A DNA stretch of 64,000 bases from Coxiellaceae bacterium (GTDB lineage: Bacteria; Pseudomonadota; Gammaproteobacteria; Coxiellales; Coxiellaceae). Of the stretch, positions 51,170 through 60,817 are shown piece after piece; the first letter of the stretch is position 1, and each line of letters begins with the position of its first letter. A program made the translations under genes and the position numbers. The notes below the pieces were generated by a model that did no database searches, was not told the origin of the DNA, and saw only the letters and a list, made by a program, of their open reading frames with translations. The stretch is from assembly GCA_029210045.1 (NCBI GenBank), contig JARGNX010000013.1, positions 1 to 64,000 on the forward strand, given 5' to 3'.

Positions 51170-53893
51170 TTAATGCGCTTCTTCCCAATTATTCCCTAAC
51201 CCCATATCGACAATTAACGGCACATGCAATTGCGCCGCATTTTCCATGCATGCCTTAATACCTGCCATACATGCAGCGGCTTGCTGCTCTGGCAATTCAA
51301 ACACCAATTCATCGTGCACCTGCATAATCATATTCGCTTGCGGGCAATGCTCATGCAGCCACTGATCAACAGCAATCATTGCGCGCTTAATAATATCTGC
51401 GGCTGTGCCTTGCATCGGCGCATTAATCGCCGCACGTTCCGCTGCATTTTGTCGCATCTTATTGCTCGAATTAATTTCCGGCACCTGCAATTTACGACCA
51501 TACAACGTAGATACATAACCTTGCTTACGCGCCTGATGCCGCGCTTCCGCCATGTATTCATGCACACCAGGATAACGCGCAAAATACGTATCCATATATT
51601 CCTGCGCACTGTTACGGTCAATGCCTAACTGCTTACCTAAACCAAATGCCGACATACCATAAATTAAACCAAAATTAATCGCCTTAGCACTGCGGCGCTG
51701 ATCCGCCGTGACCTTATCTAATGGCACACCAAACACTTCAGCGGCCGTGGCTTTATGCACATCTAGGCCCTCATTAAACGCGGTTGTTAAGCCTTTATCG
51801 GCAGACAAATGCGCCATGATACGCAATTCAATTTGTGAGTAATCGGCTGACATTACCTGAAAACCCTTTGGCGCAATAAACGCTTTACGAATCGCTCGCC
51901 CTTCCTCACTACGCACGGGAATGTTTTGTAAATTAGGGTTGTTTGATGCCAACCGCCCCGTCGATGTCGCCGCTTGACGATACGACGTATGCACACGTCC
52001 TGTATCCGGATTAATTTCTAATGGCAGCTTATCAGTATATGTCGACTTTAATTTCACCAAACTGCGATAACTGAGTATCGCTTTAGGTAAAGGATAGTCA
52101 TGCGACAACTCAGTGAGCACTGGCTCGGCTGTCGACGGCTGCCCCTTCGGCGTCTTTTTTAAAATCGGCAACTGTAACTTTTCATACAGGATAGTTAATA
52201 ATTGCTTTGGCGAATCAATATTAAACTCTTCACCCGCCATTGAAAAAATTTCATCAGTAAATTTTTGAATAGTCTTCGCAAGCGCCTGACTCTGTTTATG
52301 CAATACCGCCGCATCAATTAACACACCGGTATATTCCATCTCGGCTAAAATCGGCATCAAAGGCATTTCTAAATCGTTTAATACAGCTAATAGCTCTTTG
52401 TCTTTTTCAAGCTCCACATGGAAATGATGATAAAGCTGCAATGCAATCGCCGCATCTTCACCCGCATACGGTGCGGCTTGTTCTAATGAAATTTGATTAA
52501 ACGTCAGTTGCTTTTTACCTTTACCCGCGATGTCTTCAAAATGAATGGTTTTATGACCCAGGTATTTTTCAGCTAGTGTATCCAAATCATGGCGATTAGC
52601 AGCAGGATCCAATACATAGGATTGCAACATGGTATCAACCCACTGACAATTTAAATCGCAACCTGCACGACGTAATACCTTAATGTCATATTTTAAATTT
52701 TGGCCAATGATCTTTATTTTTTTATTTTCCAATATCGGCTGCAATGCGGTTAATACCGTTTTTTTATCCAGCTGTTGCGGCGCACCTAAATAGTCATGCG
52801 CTAACGGGATATAAACTGCATGATCAACGCCCCATGCCAATGAAAGACCCACCAAGTCCGCTTGCATTGGATTTATCGATGTCGTCTCGGTATCCAACGC
52901 TAATACAGTCGCTGCTTTGCACTTTTCTAAACAATCTTCAAATTGCTGCTGACTCAAAATGGTATCAATCGACAGATTTTGTTGCTCTGTCAATTGCTCT
53001 GTCGCTTGCTCTGCAGGAATAACATTCGCATCAGTCGAGTCCAATTCTTTTAACCAACGCTTAAATTCAAACTCAGCAAATAAATGACGCAATTGTTCCG
53101 TATCAATAGGATGACGCACACAATCATCGATCTTTACACTCATCTCGATATCACAGTCAATCGTAACCAACTGCTTAGCCAATGGTAAAAATTCTAAACT
53201 ATCACGCAAATACTGGCCAACCTTACCTTTAAACTCATCAGCATGTTGCATAATATTATCGAGGCTATCGTATTGTGCCAACCATTTAGCTGCTGTTTTC
53301 GGACCCACCTTAGGCACGCCTGGGATATTATCAACCGTATCCCCCATCAATGCTAAATAATCAATAATCTGATCCGGTTTAACCCCGAACTTCGCTTCAA
53401 CGCCGGCTTCATCCATCTCGGTTTGGCTCATGGTATTCACTAGCGATACTTTCGGTGTCACCAATTGCGCCATATCCTTATCGCCCGTGGAGATAATCAC
53501 ATGCAACCCCGCTTGCTCACCGCGTTCCGCCAGTGTGCCAATTAAATCATCAGCCTCAATGCCCGGTTGAATAATTAACGGCAAGCCTAATGCGCGAATC
53601 ATGTTATGCAACGGTTCAATTTGTACACGCAAGTCTTCCGGCATCTCTGGTCGATTCGCTTTATAGTCAGGATAAATTTCATGCCGAGTAGTCTTACCCT
53701 TCGCATCAAACACCACAGCAATATGCGACGTATTGTACTCTTTAACCAAGCTACGCAGCATATTAATTACACCATAAGCCGCTCCGGTCGGTATGCCTTT
53801 TGCGTTATTTAATTCCGGCAGTGCATGATAGGCACGAAATAAATATGAAGATCCATCGACTAAAACTAAGGTATTTTTTTGTGATTCTGGCAC
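51170..53893 (-). CDS. polA: DNA polymerase I
   Basis: 907 residues with all three domains. The 5'-3' exonuclease (1-290) shows VDGSSYLFRAYHALP and DYKANRPEMPEDLR. A 3'-5' exonuclease has ALDTETTSINPM, so proofreading residues are present. The polymerase (about 500-907) shows SADYSQIELRIMAHLS, RRSAKAINFGLIYGMSA and MQVHDELVFE. Role: primer removal and repair synthesis. It is divergent from lysC-lysA. Confidence 0.95.
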   Translation of the reverse strand: MPESQKNTLVLVDGSSYLFRAYHALPELNNAKGIPTGAAYGVINMLRSLVKEYNTSHIAVVFDAKGKTTRHEIYPDYKANRPEMPEDLRVQIEPLHNMIRALGLPLIIQPGIEADDLIGTLAERGEQAGLHVIISTGDKDMAQLVTPKVSLVNTMSQTEMDEAGVEAKFGVKPDQIIDYLALMGDTVDNIPGVPKVGPKTAAKWLAQYDSLDNIMQHADEFKGKVGQYLRDSLEFLPLAKQLVTIDCDIEMSVKIDDCVRHPIDTEQLRHLFAEFEFKRWLKELDSTDANVIPAEQATEQLTEQQNLSIDTILSQQQFEDCLEKCKAATVLALDTETTSINPMQADLVGLSLAWGVDHAVYIPLAHDYLGAPQQLDKKTVLTALQPILENKKIKIIGQNLKYDIKVLRRAGCDLNCQWVDTMLQSYVLDPAANRHDLDTLAEKYLGHKTIHFEDIAGKGKKQLTFNQISLEQAAPYAGEDAAIALQLYHHFHVELEKDKELLAVLNDLEMPLMPILAEMEYTGVLIDAAVLHKQSQALAKTIQKFTDEIFSMAGEEFNIDSPKQLLTILYEKLQLPILKKTPKGQPSTAEPVLTELSHDYPLPKAILSYRSLVKLKSTYTDKLPLEINPDTGRVHTSYRQAATSTGRLASNNPNLQNIPVRSEEGRAIRKAFIAPKGFQVMSADYSQIELRIMAHLSADKGLTTAFNEGLDVHKATAAEVFGVPLDKVTADQRRSAKAINFGLIYGMSAFGLGKQLGIDRNSAQEYMDTYFARYPGVHEYMAEARHQARKQGYVSTLYGRKLQVPEINSSNKMRQNAAERAAINAPMQGTAADIIKRAMIAVDQWLHEHCPQANMIMQVHDELVFELPEQQAAACMAGIKACMENAAQLHVPLIVDMGLGNNWEEAH

Positions 53894-53991
53894 AGTTGTT
53901 ATCCATCTGATTCAATAAGGCAGCAATTGTAGCAAATGCATCAACAGCGTGCTAATCTGACTATTGGCTAAAAATCACACGGCTTAAAAAC

Positions 53992-56553
53992 ATGGCAGAT
54001 ACGCCTCCTTGGTTGGTTTTAAAATTTGGCGGGACTAGCGTTTCATCACGTGAACGCTGGCTTAATATTGCTGAAACGACTCAGCAGTACTTAGAGCAAG
54101 GTTACCACTTAGTGATTGTTTGCTCAGCACCAGCACTCATCTCCAACCTCCTTATCGAAGCGATTGAGTCAGCAACACAACAAAATCAAGCGGAGCCATT
54201 GCATAAAATACGCGCCATATATAAGGAGTTGTGCCAACAGTTACATCTGGATATGAACGAGCTGATTGACGAAGACTTACAGGCGTTAACCAAACTAGTA
54301 CAAGGCATAGAGTTATTAGGCGAAGCCAGCGACAAAGCACGCGCTAAAGTCATGTCATTTGGTGAAATCATGCTAACTCGTTTAGGCCATGCCTTTTTGT
54401 TGTCACAAAGCATTGTCAACGAATGGCGCGATGCCCGCGACCTGTTACAAGTTACCCCAACCTATGACATCTTAATGGGTCGCTGCGAAGATGATGCCGA
54501 CCCGGCGCTGCAAAAAAAATTATCAGGCACAAATCATGTCGTTATTACCCAGGGCTTTATTGCTAGCGATAGCCTTGGCAACACCGTGTTATTAGGCCGC
54601 GGCGGCTCAGATAGCTCTGCTGCTTATTTTGCTGCCAAACTACAAGCTGAGCGCCTGGAAATCTGGACCGACGTGCCTGGCATTTATACCGCTAATCCAC
54701 AGCAAATTTCAGATGCCCGCTTATTAACTCAATTAAATTACGATGAAGCACAAGAAATTTCATCGATGGGCGCTAAAGTGTTACATCCGCGCTGTATTGA
54801 GCCGGTAAAAAAACACAATATCCCGCTGCATATTAAACAAACGCAACAACCCAAACGTGCCGGCACAGTAATTGCCATTGACGGCGAACCGGTAAATTTA
54901 CCAATTAAAGCCATTATCAACAAATACAATATTGTATTAATTACTATTGAAACGGTCAGCATGTGGCAACAAGTCGGTTTTTTGAGCCAAGTATTTGACT
55001 GCTTTACCAAGCACCACTTATCAATCGATTTAGTATCAACATCAGAGTCATCAGTAACCGTATCGATAGATAATAATAACGGCGGCTATACCGCAAACAC
55101 TATTGACGCACTACTAGCCGAACTCAATCAGTTTTCGAAAGCACGCTGGATTGGCCCATGCGCCTCAGTCAGTCTTATCGGCGAAAACATTCGTATGGTC
55201 TTGCATCAACTGGGCGAAACCTTTGAGGTATTTGAAGCTCAACAAATTCATATGATGTCACTGGCCGCGAATAATTTAAATTTAACTTTTGTGGTTGATA
55301 GCGAACAAGCCGAACGCCTAGCCAAACAACTGCATGTATTATTAGTCGAGCAACACCCACGCCGCCATCAACTAGGAAAGTCGTGGCGCGAAGAATGTGG
55401 CGACATCGCCAGCATGCCTACCGCCTGGTGGCAAACAAAGCGCCAAGCACTATTGGACTTAATGCAGCAACACGATGCTTTATATGTGTATGATCCAGCA
55501 ACTATCACTGACGCCATACAACAACTCAAACAACTAACCGCTGTTGATCACGTATTCTATGCGATGAAAGCCAACAGCTATGATCCGATTTTACAACAAG
55601 TGCATGACAGTGGCATTAATTTTGAATGCGTATCGATGGCTGAAGTCGAAAAAATCTTGGCATTATTTCCTGATATAGACAAACAGCGCATTCTGTTTAC
55701 ACCTAACTTTGCTCCACGTGAAGAATATGCTGCCGCCCTAGCCTTAAAGATACACGTAACCATAGATAACACGTATCCGATAGAGCATTGGCCTGAATTA
55801 TTTAATGGCCATCGCATCATGCTACGCGTCGATCCTGGCTATGGAGCTGGTCATCATAAATATGTGTGCACCGGTGGCACCGATTCAAAGTTTGGTATCC
55901 CCATCGATCAACTTGATGCATTGCAACAACAGCTAGAGAAACATGATATCGTAGTCGCTGGTTTGCATATTCATTCAGGTAGCGGCATTTTATCAGCCAA
56001 TAGCTGGAGTGATTCGTTTAATACCTTACTGAAATTACTTAACCGCTTCCCGCAAGCCAATACGATTAACCTGGGTGGCGGATTGGGCATCGTAGAAAAA
56101 CCCGGACAAACATCATTAGACATACAAGCACTGAATAAAACGCTAGAAGCAATTAAAGCACAAAGACCTCAGTTACAATTGTGGATGGAACCCGGCCGCT
56201 TTGTGGTCGCTCGCGCCGGCGTAATCGTTGCTAAAGTCACCCAAGTCAAACACAAAGGCGACACCACTTTTGTCGGCATTACCACGGGCATGAATTCACT
56301 TATTCGCCCAGCACTGTATGGCGCTTACCATGAAATCGTCAATCTCACACGATTGGATGAAGCCAAAACAGAAATGGTAAATATTGTTGGACCGATCTGC
56401 GAATCCGGTGACACACTCGGTTATTGCCGACCGTTTCCGGTCACTCAAGAAGGTGATATTGTGTTGATTGCTAATACCGGCGCTTATGGTTATTGCATGA
56501 GCTCAAGCTATAACTTACGCGAGCCGGCACGACAACAGTTACTCGACACCTAA
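53992..56553 (+). CDS. lysAC: Bifunctional aspartate kinase / diaminopimelate decarboxylase
   Basis: 853 residues. The N-terminal aspartate kinase (1-450) has KFGGTSVSS, GRGGSDSSAAYFAAKL, WTDVPGIYTANPQ and two ACT-type regulatory repeats. The C-terminal decarboxylase (about 480-853) has the PLP lysine in YAMKANSYDP, HIHSGSGI, NLGGGLGI, EPGRFVVARAG and CESGDTLG. It therefore joins the first and last steps of lysine synthesis in one chain, a fusion known in Xanthomonas and Legionella-type bacteria. Feedback by lysine on the kinase ACT domains is expected. No frameshift was seen across the junction. Confidence 0.94.
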   Translation: MADTPPWLVLKFGGTSVSSRERWLNIAETTQQYLEQGYHLVIVCSAPALISNLLIEAIESATQQNQAEPLHKIRAIYKELCQQLHLDMNELIDEDLQALTKLVQGIELLGEASDKARAKVMSFGEIMLTRLGHAFLLSQSIVNEWRDARDLLQVTPTYDILMGRCEDDADPALQKKLSGTNHVVITQGFIASDSLGNTVLLGRGGSDSSAAYFAAKLQAERLEIWTDVPGIYTANPQQISDARLLTQLNYDEAQEISSMGAKVLHPRCIEPVKKHNIPLHIKQTQQPKRAGTVIAIDGEPVNLPIKAIINKYNIVLITIETVSMWQQVGFLSQVFDCFTKHHLSIDLVSTSESSVTVSIDNNNGGYTANTIDALLAELNQFSKARWIGPCASVSLIGENIRMVLHQLGETFEVFEAQQIHMMSLAANNLNLTFVVDSEQAERLAKQLHVLLVEQHPRRHQLGKSWREECGDIASMPTAWWQTKRQALLDLMQQHDALYVYDPATITDAIQQLKQLTAVDHVFYAMKANSYDPILQQVHDSGINFECVSMAEVEKILALFPDIDKQRILFTPNFAPREEYAAALALKIHVTIDNTYPIEHWPELFNGHRIMLRVDPGYGAGHHKYVCTGGTDSKFGIPIDQLDALQQQLEKHDIVVAGLHIHSGSGILSANSWSDSFNTLLKLLNRFPQANTINLGGGLGIVEKPGQTSLDIQALNKTLEAIKAQRPQLQLWMEPGRFVVARAGVIVAKVTQVKHKGDTTFVGITTGMNSLIRPALYGAYHEIVNLTRLDEAKTEMVNIVGPICESGDTLGYCRPFPVTQEGDIVLIANTGAYGYCMSSSYNLREPARQQLLDT

Positions 56554-56558
56554 ATTTA

Positions 56559-58142
56559 CTAAGTACCCGGGTTACGAGGTCTTGGAGCATCATCAGCACC
56601 ACCTGAATTATCAGTACGCCCAGTTTCCGGCTCGGTACGCTCAGGGAGTGGTGGTAAAGGCAAGCAAAATAGTGAATGCCGTGACGCAGTTGGTTCTGGA
56701 ACTCTTCTATTTAGTGGTGGAACAATCCTTTCTGCTAAACTGACCCGCTCTCCAGGTACGGCTGCAGGTGCAGTAACTGGGGTCATTGGGGAGAGTGGGA
56801 CTCTTCTTGTTAGTGGTGCAACAATCCTATCTGCTAAACTGACCGGCTCTCTGGGTGCGGCTGCAGGTGCAGTAACTGGAGTCATTGGGGGGCGCCCATC
56901 ATACCGTGGAGGGGGCAACATACTATTAAGAATAGCCTCGATTCTTTCCTGCATTTCAGCACGAAATTTTTTTGTATCATCATCATCCAAGTCCAGCATT
57001 TTATATTCTATATATTGATCATACAATTCCTTCGCCGAAGAAAAAGCTCCCAGTTTTTCATCTAACTCAACAATACCATCGATTTCACTCAACACTGACC
57101 GGATATCTGCTATTGCATCAATAGCATTATCACGCAAGTGCGCAGGCCTTACTGTTTCACCAAGCTTAAGAGTAGACCACACAGAAGCATTACCAAACGT
57201 ATGCGCTGGTCCAGCAGCAAATGCGCTACCGCCCATGTCTGTATCTAGTGGTCGTAGATGTCTTTTTGGTTCCATTATCCGGCCAGGTTTAACTCTATAT
57301 ACCTTATATACCTTACAAAGCTTTTCATATTTTTTCTGCTGCTCTTTCGTAAAAAATTCTTGACGCTTTACTTTACTACCAGCCACAACAAAAGGCCGTT
57401 GACGCGTCTTCACTAGTTTTGATTTTTGCCGATACGGCGAGAAAGCAGGTGGCTTGCCCAACACTCTGTCCTTCGTGAGTACTGGTGAAACCCTTGGTCC
57501 CAGCCCTCTTGAGCCTAATACCCCCGCTGCTTCTAATTTTTCATTACGTCGTTGCATAGCTTTTCGTTGACGGCTTAAGTCTCGACGTACTCTACTGCTA
57601 GCTTTATTAGTTTGGCGGCGGGCCTCATTTCTTGTGGCTGCTACACTTCCTGTAGGCACCACGGGCTGCGCAGATCGCGCTGCAGCTTGTCTTCTTTTTG
57701 CATCCGCAATATCTTTGTCCATATAACTCAAATCCGGCGGAGTAAGTAGACGAGCATTCAATAATGGATCAAGACTCGCGCTTCTTTCATTATCAGATTC
57801 ATCAGCGTCATCAATTACTGCTGACGCAGCCCCTTCTCCATCCACTCCGCTAAAAGCTGCTACCTGCTCTAAAGCATGTTTATCTTCTGTCGCTTGAAGC
57901 TGCGGATAATCACCCTTAAAATTAGCGATTAGGTTGTAGCTATCTATCAAGTCAGCTTCTATTTCCATTTTGAATCGTGGTTCATCTTTTGCCGCTTCTT
58001 GCAGCTCCGCTGAGTACAGCGCGGCATTCAATATGTCCCAATTGTCGAAAATGCTCTGTCCTTTCTCCATGAACTCCCAGTTATTCCACTGGACGGCAAA
58101 TGCTTTTAAGTCTTTCAACGTATACATATCACATACTCTCAT
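56559..58142 (-). CDS. Hypothetical basic, proline-rich protein with a 33-residue tandem repeat
   Basis: 527 residues (a second ATG at 58127 may be the real start). No signal peptide or membrane segment. The first 110 residues are acidic and helical. Residues 171-199 are densely basic (RRQTNKASSRVRRDLSRQRK and onward), a possible nucleic-acid-binding or nuclear-localisation-like stretch. Near the C-terminus a 33-residue unit (TPVTAPAA..VSLA.RIV.PL.RRVP) is duplicated, corresponding to a 99-base period at 56700-56896. The end is Pro/Arg-rich. No family is recognised. It neighbours the ankyrin-CaaX gene on the same strand, suggesting a small group of host-directed proteins; that is inference. 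Confidence 0.55.
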   Translation of the reverse strand: MRVCDMYTLKDLKAFAVQWNNWEFMEKGQSIFDNWDILNAALYSAELQEAAKDEPRFKMEIEADLIDSYNLIANFKGDYPQLQATEDKHALEQVAAFSGVDGEGAASAVIDDADESDNERSASLDPLLNARLLTPPDLSYMDKDIADAKRRQAAARSAQPVVPTGSVAATRNEARRQTNKASSRVRRDLSRQRKAMQRRNEKLEAAGVLGSRGLGPRVSPVLTKDRVLGKPPAFSPYRQKSKLVKTRQRPFVVAGSKVKRQEFFTKEQQKKYEKLCKVYKVYRVKPGRIMEPKRHLRPLDTDMGGSAFAAGPAHTFGNASVWSTLKLGETVRPAHLRDNAIDAIADIRSVLSEIDGIVELDEKLGAFSSAKELYDQYIEYKMLDLDDDDTKKFRAEMQERIEAILNSMLPPPRYDGRPPMTPVTAPAAAPREPVSLADRIVAPLTRRVPLSPMTPVTAPAAVPGERVSLAERIVPPLNRRVPEPTASRHSLFCLPLPPLPERTEPETGRTDNSGGADDAPRPRNPGT

Positions 58143-58274
58143 CTAAAATACATAATTATTTCAACTGGTTACGATTCGTCGCAACTAGTATTACGGTCAA
58201 TTATTATACCTTTATATACTTAAGGCAGCCTTAGCTTTTGGCGAGGTATTTGAACTAAGGCTTTGTTTTGTAGC

Positions 58275-59081
58275 TCACATCACGACACAGCATTTGCTTT
58301 TTGTCATAGCAGCTGATTGCGCAGTGACGGCATCGCCCAACAGCCTCTCGACTTCACTGCGACGCTCGCCAAGGGGACAATGGCGCAAAGCTAAACTGAT
58401 CGTGCCCGACGCATACGAACGTTCGCTATCGAACATTTCTTTAGTTATGCAAGCATGATGATCTAAAAGAAATTTTACCATGCCCACCTGCAATTTTACT
58501 GCAGCCGCAGCTAGCGGTGAACTTTTTAGATGATCATCGCGATTAACATCTGCACCGGCTGCTAATAATGCTTCGGCAGCATCCACATCACCCTCTCGTG
58601 CAGCAATAACCAGTGGCGATCTACCTTTGCTATTAAGTGCATTGACATCATCCAAGCGAGGCAATAAAAGAATTCCCAACTCAGTGTGTCCATGTGAAAT
58701 CGCTGTGGTTACGAAATCGACTTGGTTGCTTACTTGCTCTAAGTGAGAGGTAATAATATCTTTCTGATTGAGACGAGCAGCCCACATCAGGTATTCTTGA
58801 GAAACAGTAGCATCGCTGCTTAACTGCGGCACAACCAATTCTTTAAATATATAACCCAACGCCCCATCATTCCCTTTGTATGCCCGGCAAACGACACTTG
58901 ATACACCGGCTAATTCTTCTAGCGTTGGTTTAGGTGTTGATAATAAGGCATCCACCATCGTTACTCCACTAGCACCTAATAAGGCTTCAGCAAATAGACG
59001 ATGGAAGTGGCTTGCACCTGGTTTTTCTTCTGCTTGAGGCCTGGCTGTGAAAAAATGGCAAATTACCTGTCGTCTGCTCAT
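58275..59081 (-). CDS. Ankyrin-repeat protein ending in a CaaX prenylation box
   Basis: 268 residues. Ankyrin repeats run from about 123 to 215, the clearest being GRSPLVIAAREGDVDAAEAL followed by LAAGADVN. The N-terminal 110 residues are helical and unassigned. The chain ends MTKSKCCVVM-stop. Cys265-Val-Val-Met is a perfect CaaX box, identical to the last four residues of human N-Ras, with a second cysteine before it and lysines upstream, as in lipid-modified GTPases. In Legionella pneumophila the ankyrin effector AnkB carries a CaaX motif that host farnesyltransferase uses. Bacteria do not prenylate proteins in this way, so the motif points to action inside a eukaryotic cell. Ribosome binding site aggtg is present. 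Confidence 0.8.
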   Translation of the reverse strand: MSRRQVICHFFTARPQAEEKPGASHFHRLFAEALLGASGVTMVDALLSTPKPTLEELAGVSSVVCRAYKGNDGALGYIFKELVVPQLSSDATVSQEYLMWAARLNQKDIITSHLEQVSNQVDFVTTAISHGHTELGILLLPRLDDVNALNSKGRSPLVIAAREGDVDAAEALLAAGADVNRDDHLKSSPLAAAAVKLQVGMVKFLLDHHACITKEMFDSERSYASGTISLALRHCPLGERRSEVERLLGDAVTAQSAAMTKSKCCVVM

Positions 59082-59272
59082 AAATACACCTGCATATAGC
59101 TTTCTTTAAACATAGGTGTATCTTACGATGAAAAAATTATATAAGTCTGAAGAATAAGTTAGTGTATATGCTTATTCTGCCATCTAAATAATCAATAGAT
59201 AAACCGGTAGGTATTGGTGTATTTAACAGGGGTGAGCGGAGTTTGATTATGCGGTTTCAGGATAATATATGG

Positions 59273-59357
59273 ATCCCGGATCAAGTCCGGGATGACAAGG
59301 CAAGTCAGGATGACAAGGCATGTCAGGATGACAAGGCAAGTCAGGATGACAAGGCAA
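59273..59357. repeat. Hairpin repeat followed by three tandem 18-bp units
   Basis: Arms atcccgga (59273-59280) and tccgggat (59286-59293) form a hairpin related to those at 8123 and 34681, with a five-base loop. Its right end then expands as gtcaggatgacaaggcaa-type units at 59304, 59322 and 59340, differing at one position. The gap from 59082 to 59362 holds this element and otherwise A/T-rich sequence with no gene. Confidence 0.75.
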
Positions 59358-59362
59358 CAAAT

Positions 59363-60817
59363 CTAATGTTTCCAATAAGACGTGGTAAATAAAATAAGAA
59401 TGGTAAAAATTTCCAGCCGCCCTAATAGCATCGCAGCAATTAATATCCACATGCCGGCTATATTAACGTGGAAAAAATTCGACGCCACATTGCCGATGCC
59501 GGCACCTGTATTAGATAAGCATGCTGCCACGGCACCAAAAGCCGTTTCAAAACCCATACCCGTAGCCAATAAAGCTAATAATAATAAGATAAATACCGCA
59601 ATGTAAGCCGTCACAAAAGACCACACCGATCGTAATACAGTATCATTAACCGCATGACCACCAACCTTCACTTGACGAACCGCACGCGGGTGAGCCAAAT
59701 GAAATAATTCGCGTCGCACTAAACTCATTAATACCTGCATGCGTACTACTTTCAAACCACCACTGGTCGATGCGGCACACCCACCCACCAACGCGACAAA
59801 CATCATTAAATACGGCAAAAATATGGGCCAATTAGTAAAATGATCAACAGTAAAGCCTGTGGTACTGGATAACGACACCACCGTAAATAAAGCCTGAATC
59901 ACTGCCGCATGATGCTGAGGAAAATAACCGATACCCCATAGCGTGATAACCGCAATCGCTGTCACAACAATAATGCTACCAACATACGTTCTCAGCTCAG
60001 AGTCTTTTACATACGTGTTGAGATCAAAATCTTGTAAAAAACGAAAGTGTAAACCAAAATTAGTCGCACCCAGCAACATAAATACTATCGCGATACCGTC
60101 AATCGTATAACTATGATAATAAGCAAAACTGCTGTCGTGAATCGAAAAACCACCGGTTGAAATGGTCGAGAAACTCTCACCTATTGCATCAAACGGCGTC
60201 ATACCCGCCCACCAATAACACAATGCGCACAGCACTACCAAACCAACATAAATCGACCATAAAGCTTTCGCGGTTTGCGTCATGCGAGGCTTTAAACGCG
60301 TATCTTTTACCGGCCCAGCCGTTTCCATGCGTGCTAACTGTATACCACCCACTCCTAACATGGGTAACACGGCTACTGCTAACACGATAATACCCATACC
60401 ACCAAGAAAATGCAGTTGCATACGGTAATATAAAATCGACTTAGGTATCGCCGATAAATTTGACAGCACTGTGGCGCCCGTCGTGGTCAGCCCAGAGACT
60501 GATTCAAATAAGGCATCCGTAAAAGACAATGGGTGCGTGACATCTAAAATAAATGGAATGGTTCCGAAAATAGATAACACTGTCCAAAAAAGCGTAACCA
60601 CTAAAAAACCGTCACGGACTCGCAGCTCACGATTAGCACGATAAAATGCTACCCACAGCAAAAAGCCCGTCATTAACGCGATACCAAAACAAGTTACAAA
60701 GCAACTCAGGCCACTGTCATGGTAATACAATGAAACACCGATTGGTGGAATCAACGTCACGCTAAATAACATCAAAAAGGTTCCAACCAATCGAAATACT
60801 ACGCCAAGTCTATCCAT
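59363..60817 (-). CDS. trkH: Trk potassium uptake transmembrane protein TrkH
   Basis: 484 residues with the four repeated pore-loop units of the KtrB/TrkH family. Selectivity-filter glycines are seen in VSGLTTTGATVL, FSTISTGGFSIHD, LSSTTGFTVDHF and LSNTGAGIGNV. It conducts K+ into the cell with TrkA as its nucleotide-gated partner. Its start overlaps the trkA stop by one base, so the pair is one operon read trkA then trkH. Confidence 0.94.
   Translation of the reverse strand: MDRLGVVFRLVGTFLMLFSVTLIPPIGVSLYYHDSGLSCFVTCFGIALMTGFLLWVAFYRANRELRVRDGFLVVTLFWTVLSIFGTIPFILDVTHPLSFTDALFESVSGLTTTGATVLSNLSAIPKSILYYRMQLHFLGGMGIIVLAVAVLPMLGVGGIQLARMETAGPVKDTRLKPRMTQTAKALWSIYVGLVVLCALCYWWAGMTPFDAIGESFSTISTGGFSIHDSSFAYYHSYTIDGIAIVFMLLGATNFGLHFRFLQDFDLNTYVKDSELRTYVGSIIVVTAIAVITLWGIGYFPQHHAAVIQALFTVVSLSSTTGFTVDHFTNWPIFLPYLMMFVALVGGCAASTSGGLKVVRMQVLMSLVRRELFHLAHPRAVRQVKVGGHAVNDTVLRSVWSFVTAYIAVFILLLLALLATGMGFETAFGAVAACLSNTGAGIGNVASNFFHVNIAGMWILIAAMLLGRLEIFTILILFTTSYWKH

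Noticed and set aside
59247-59450. Open frame encoding repeated CHPDLP/CHPDMP units
   Set aside because: It is the translation of the 18-bp tandem DNA repeat and part of the trkH region in another frame, with no ribosome binding site.
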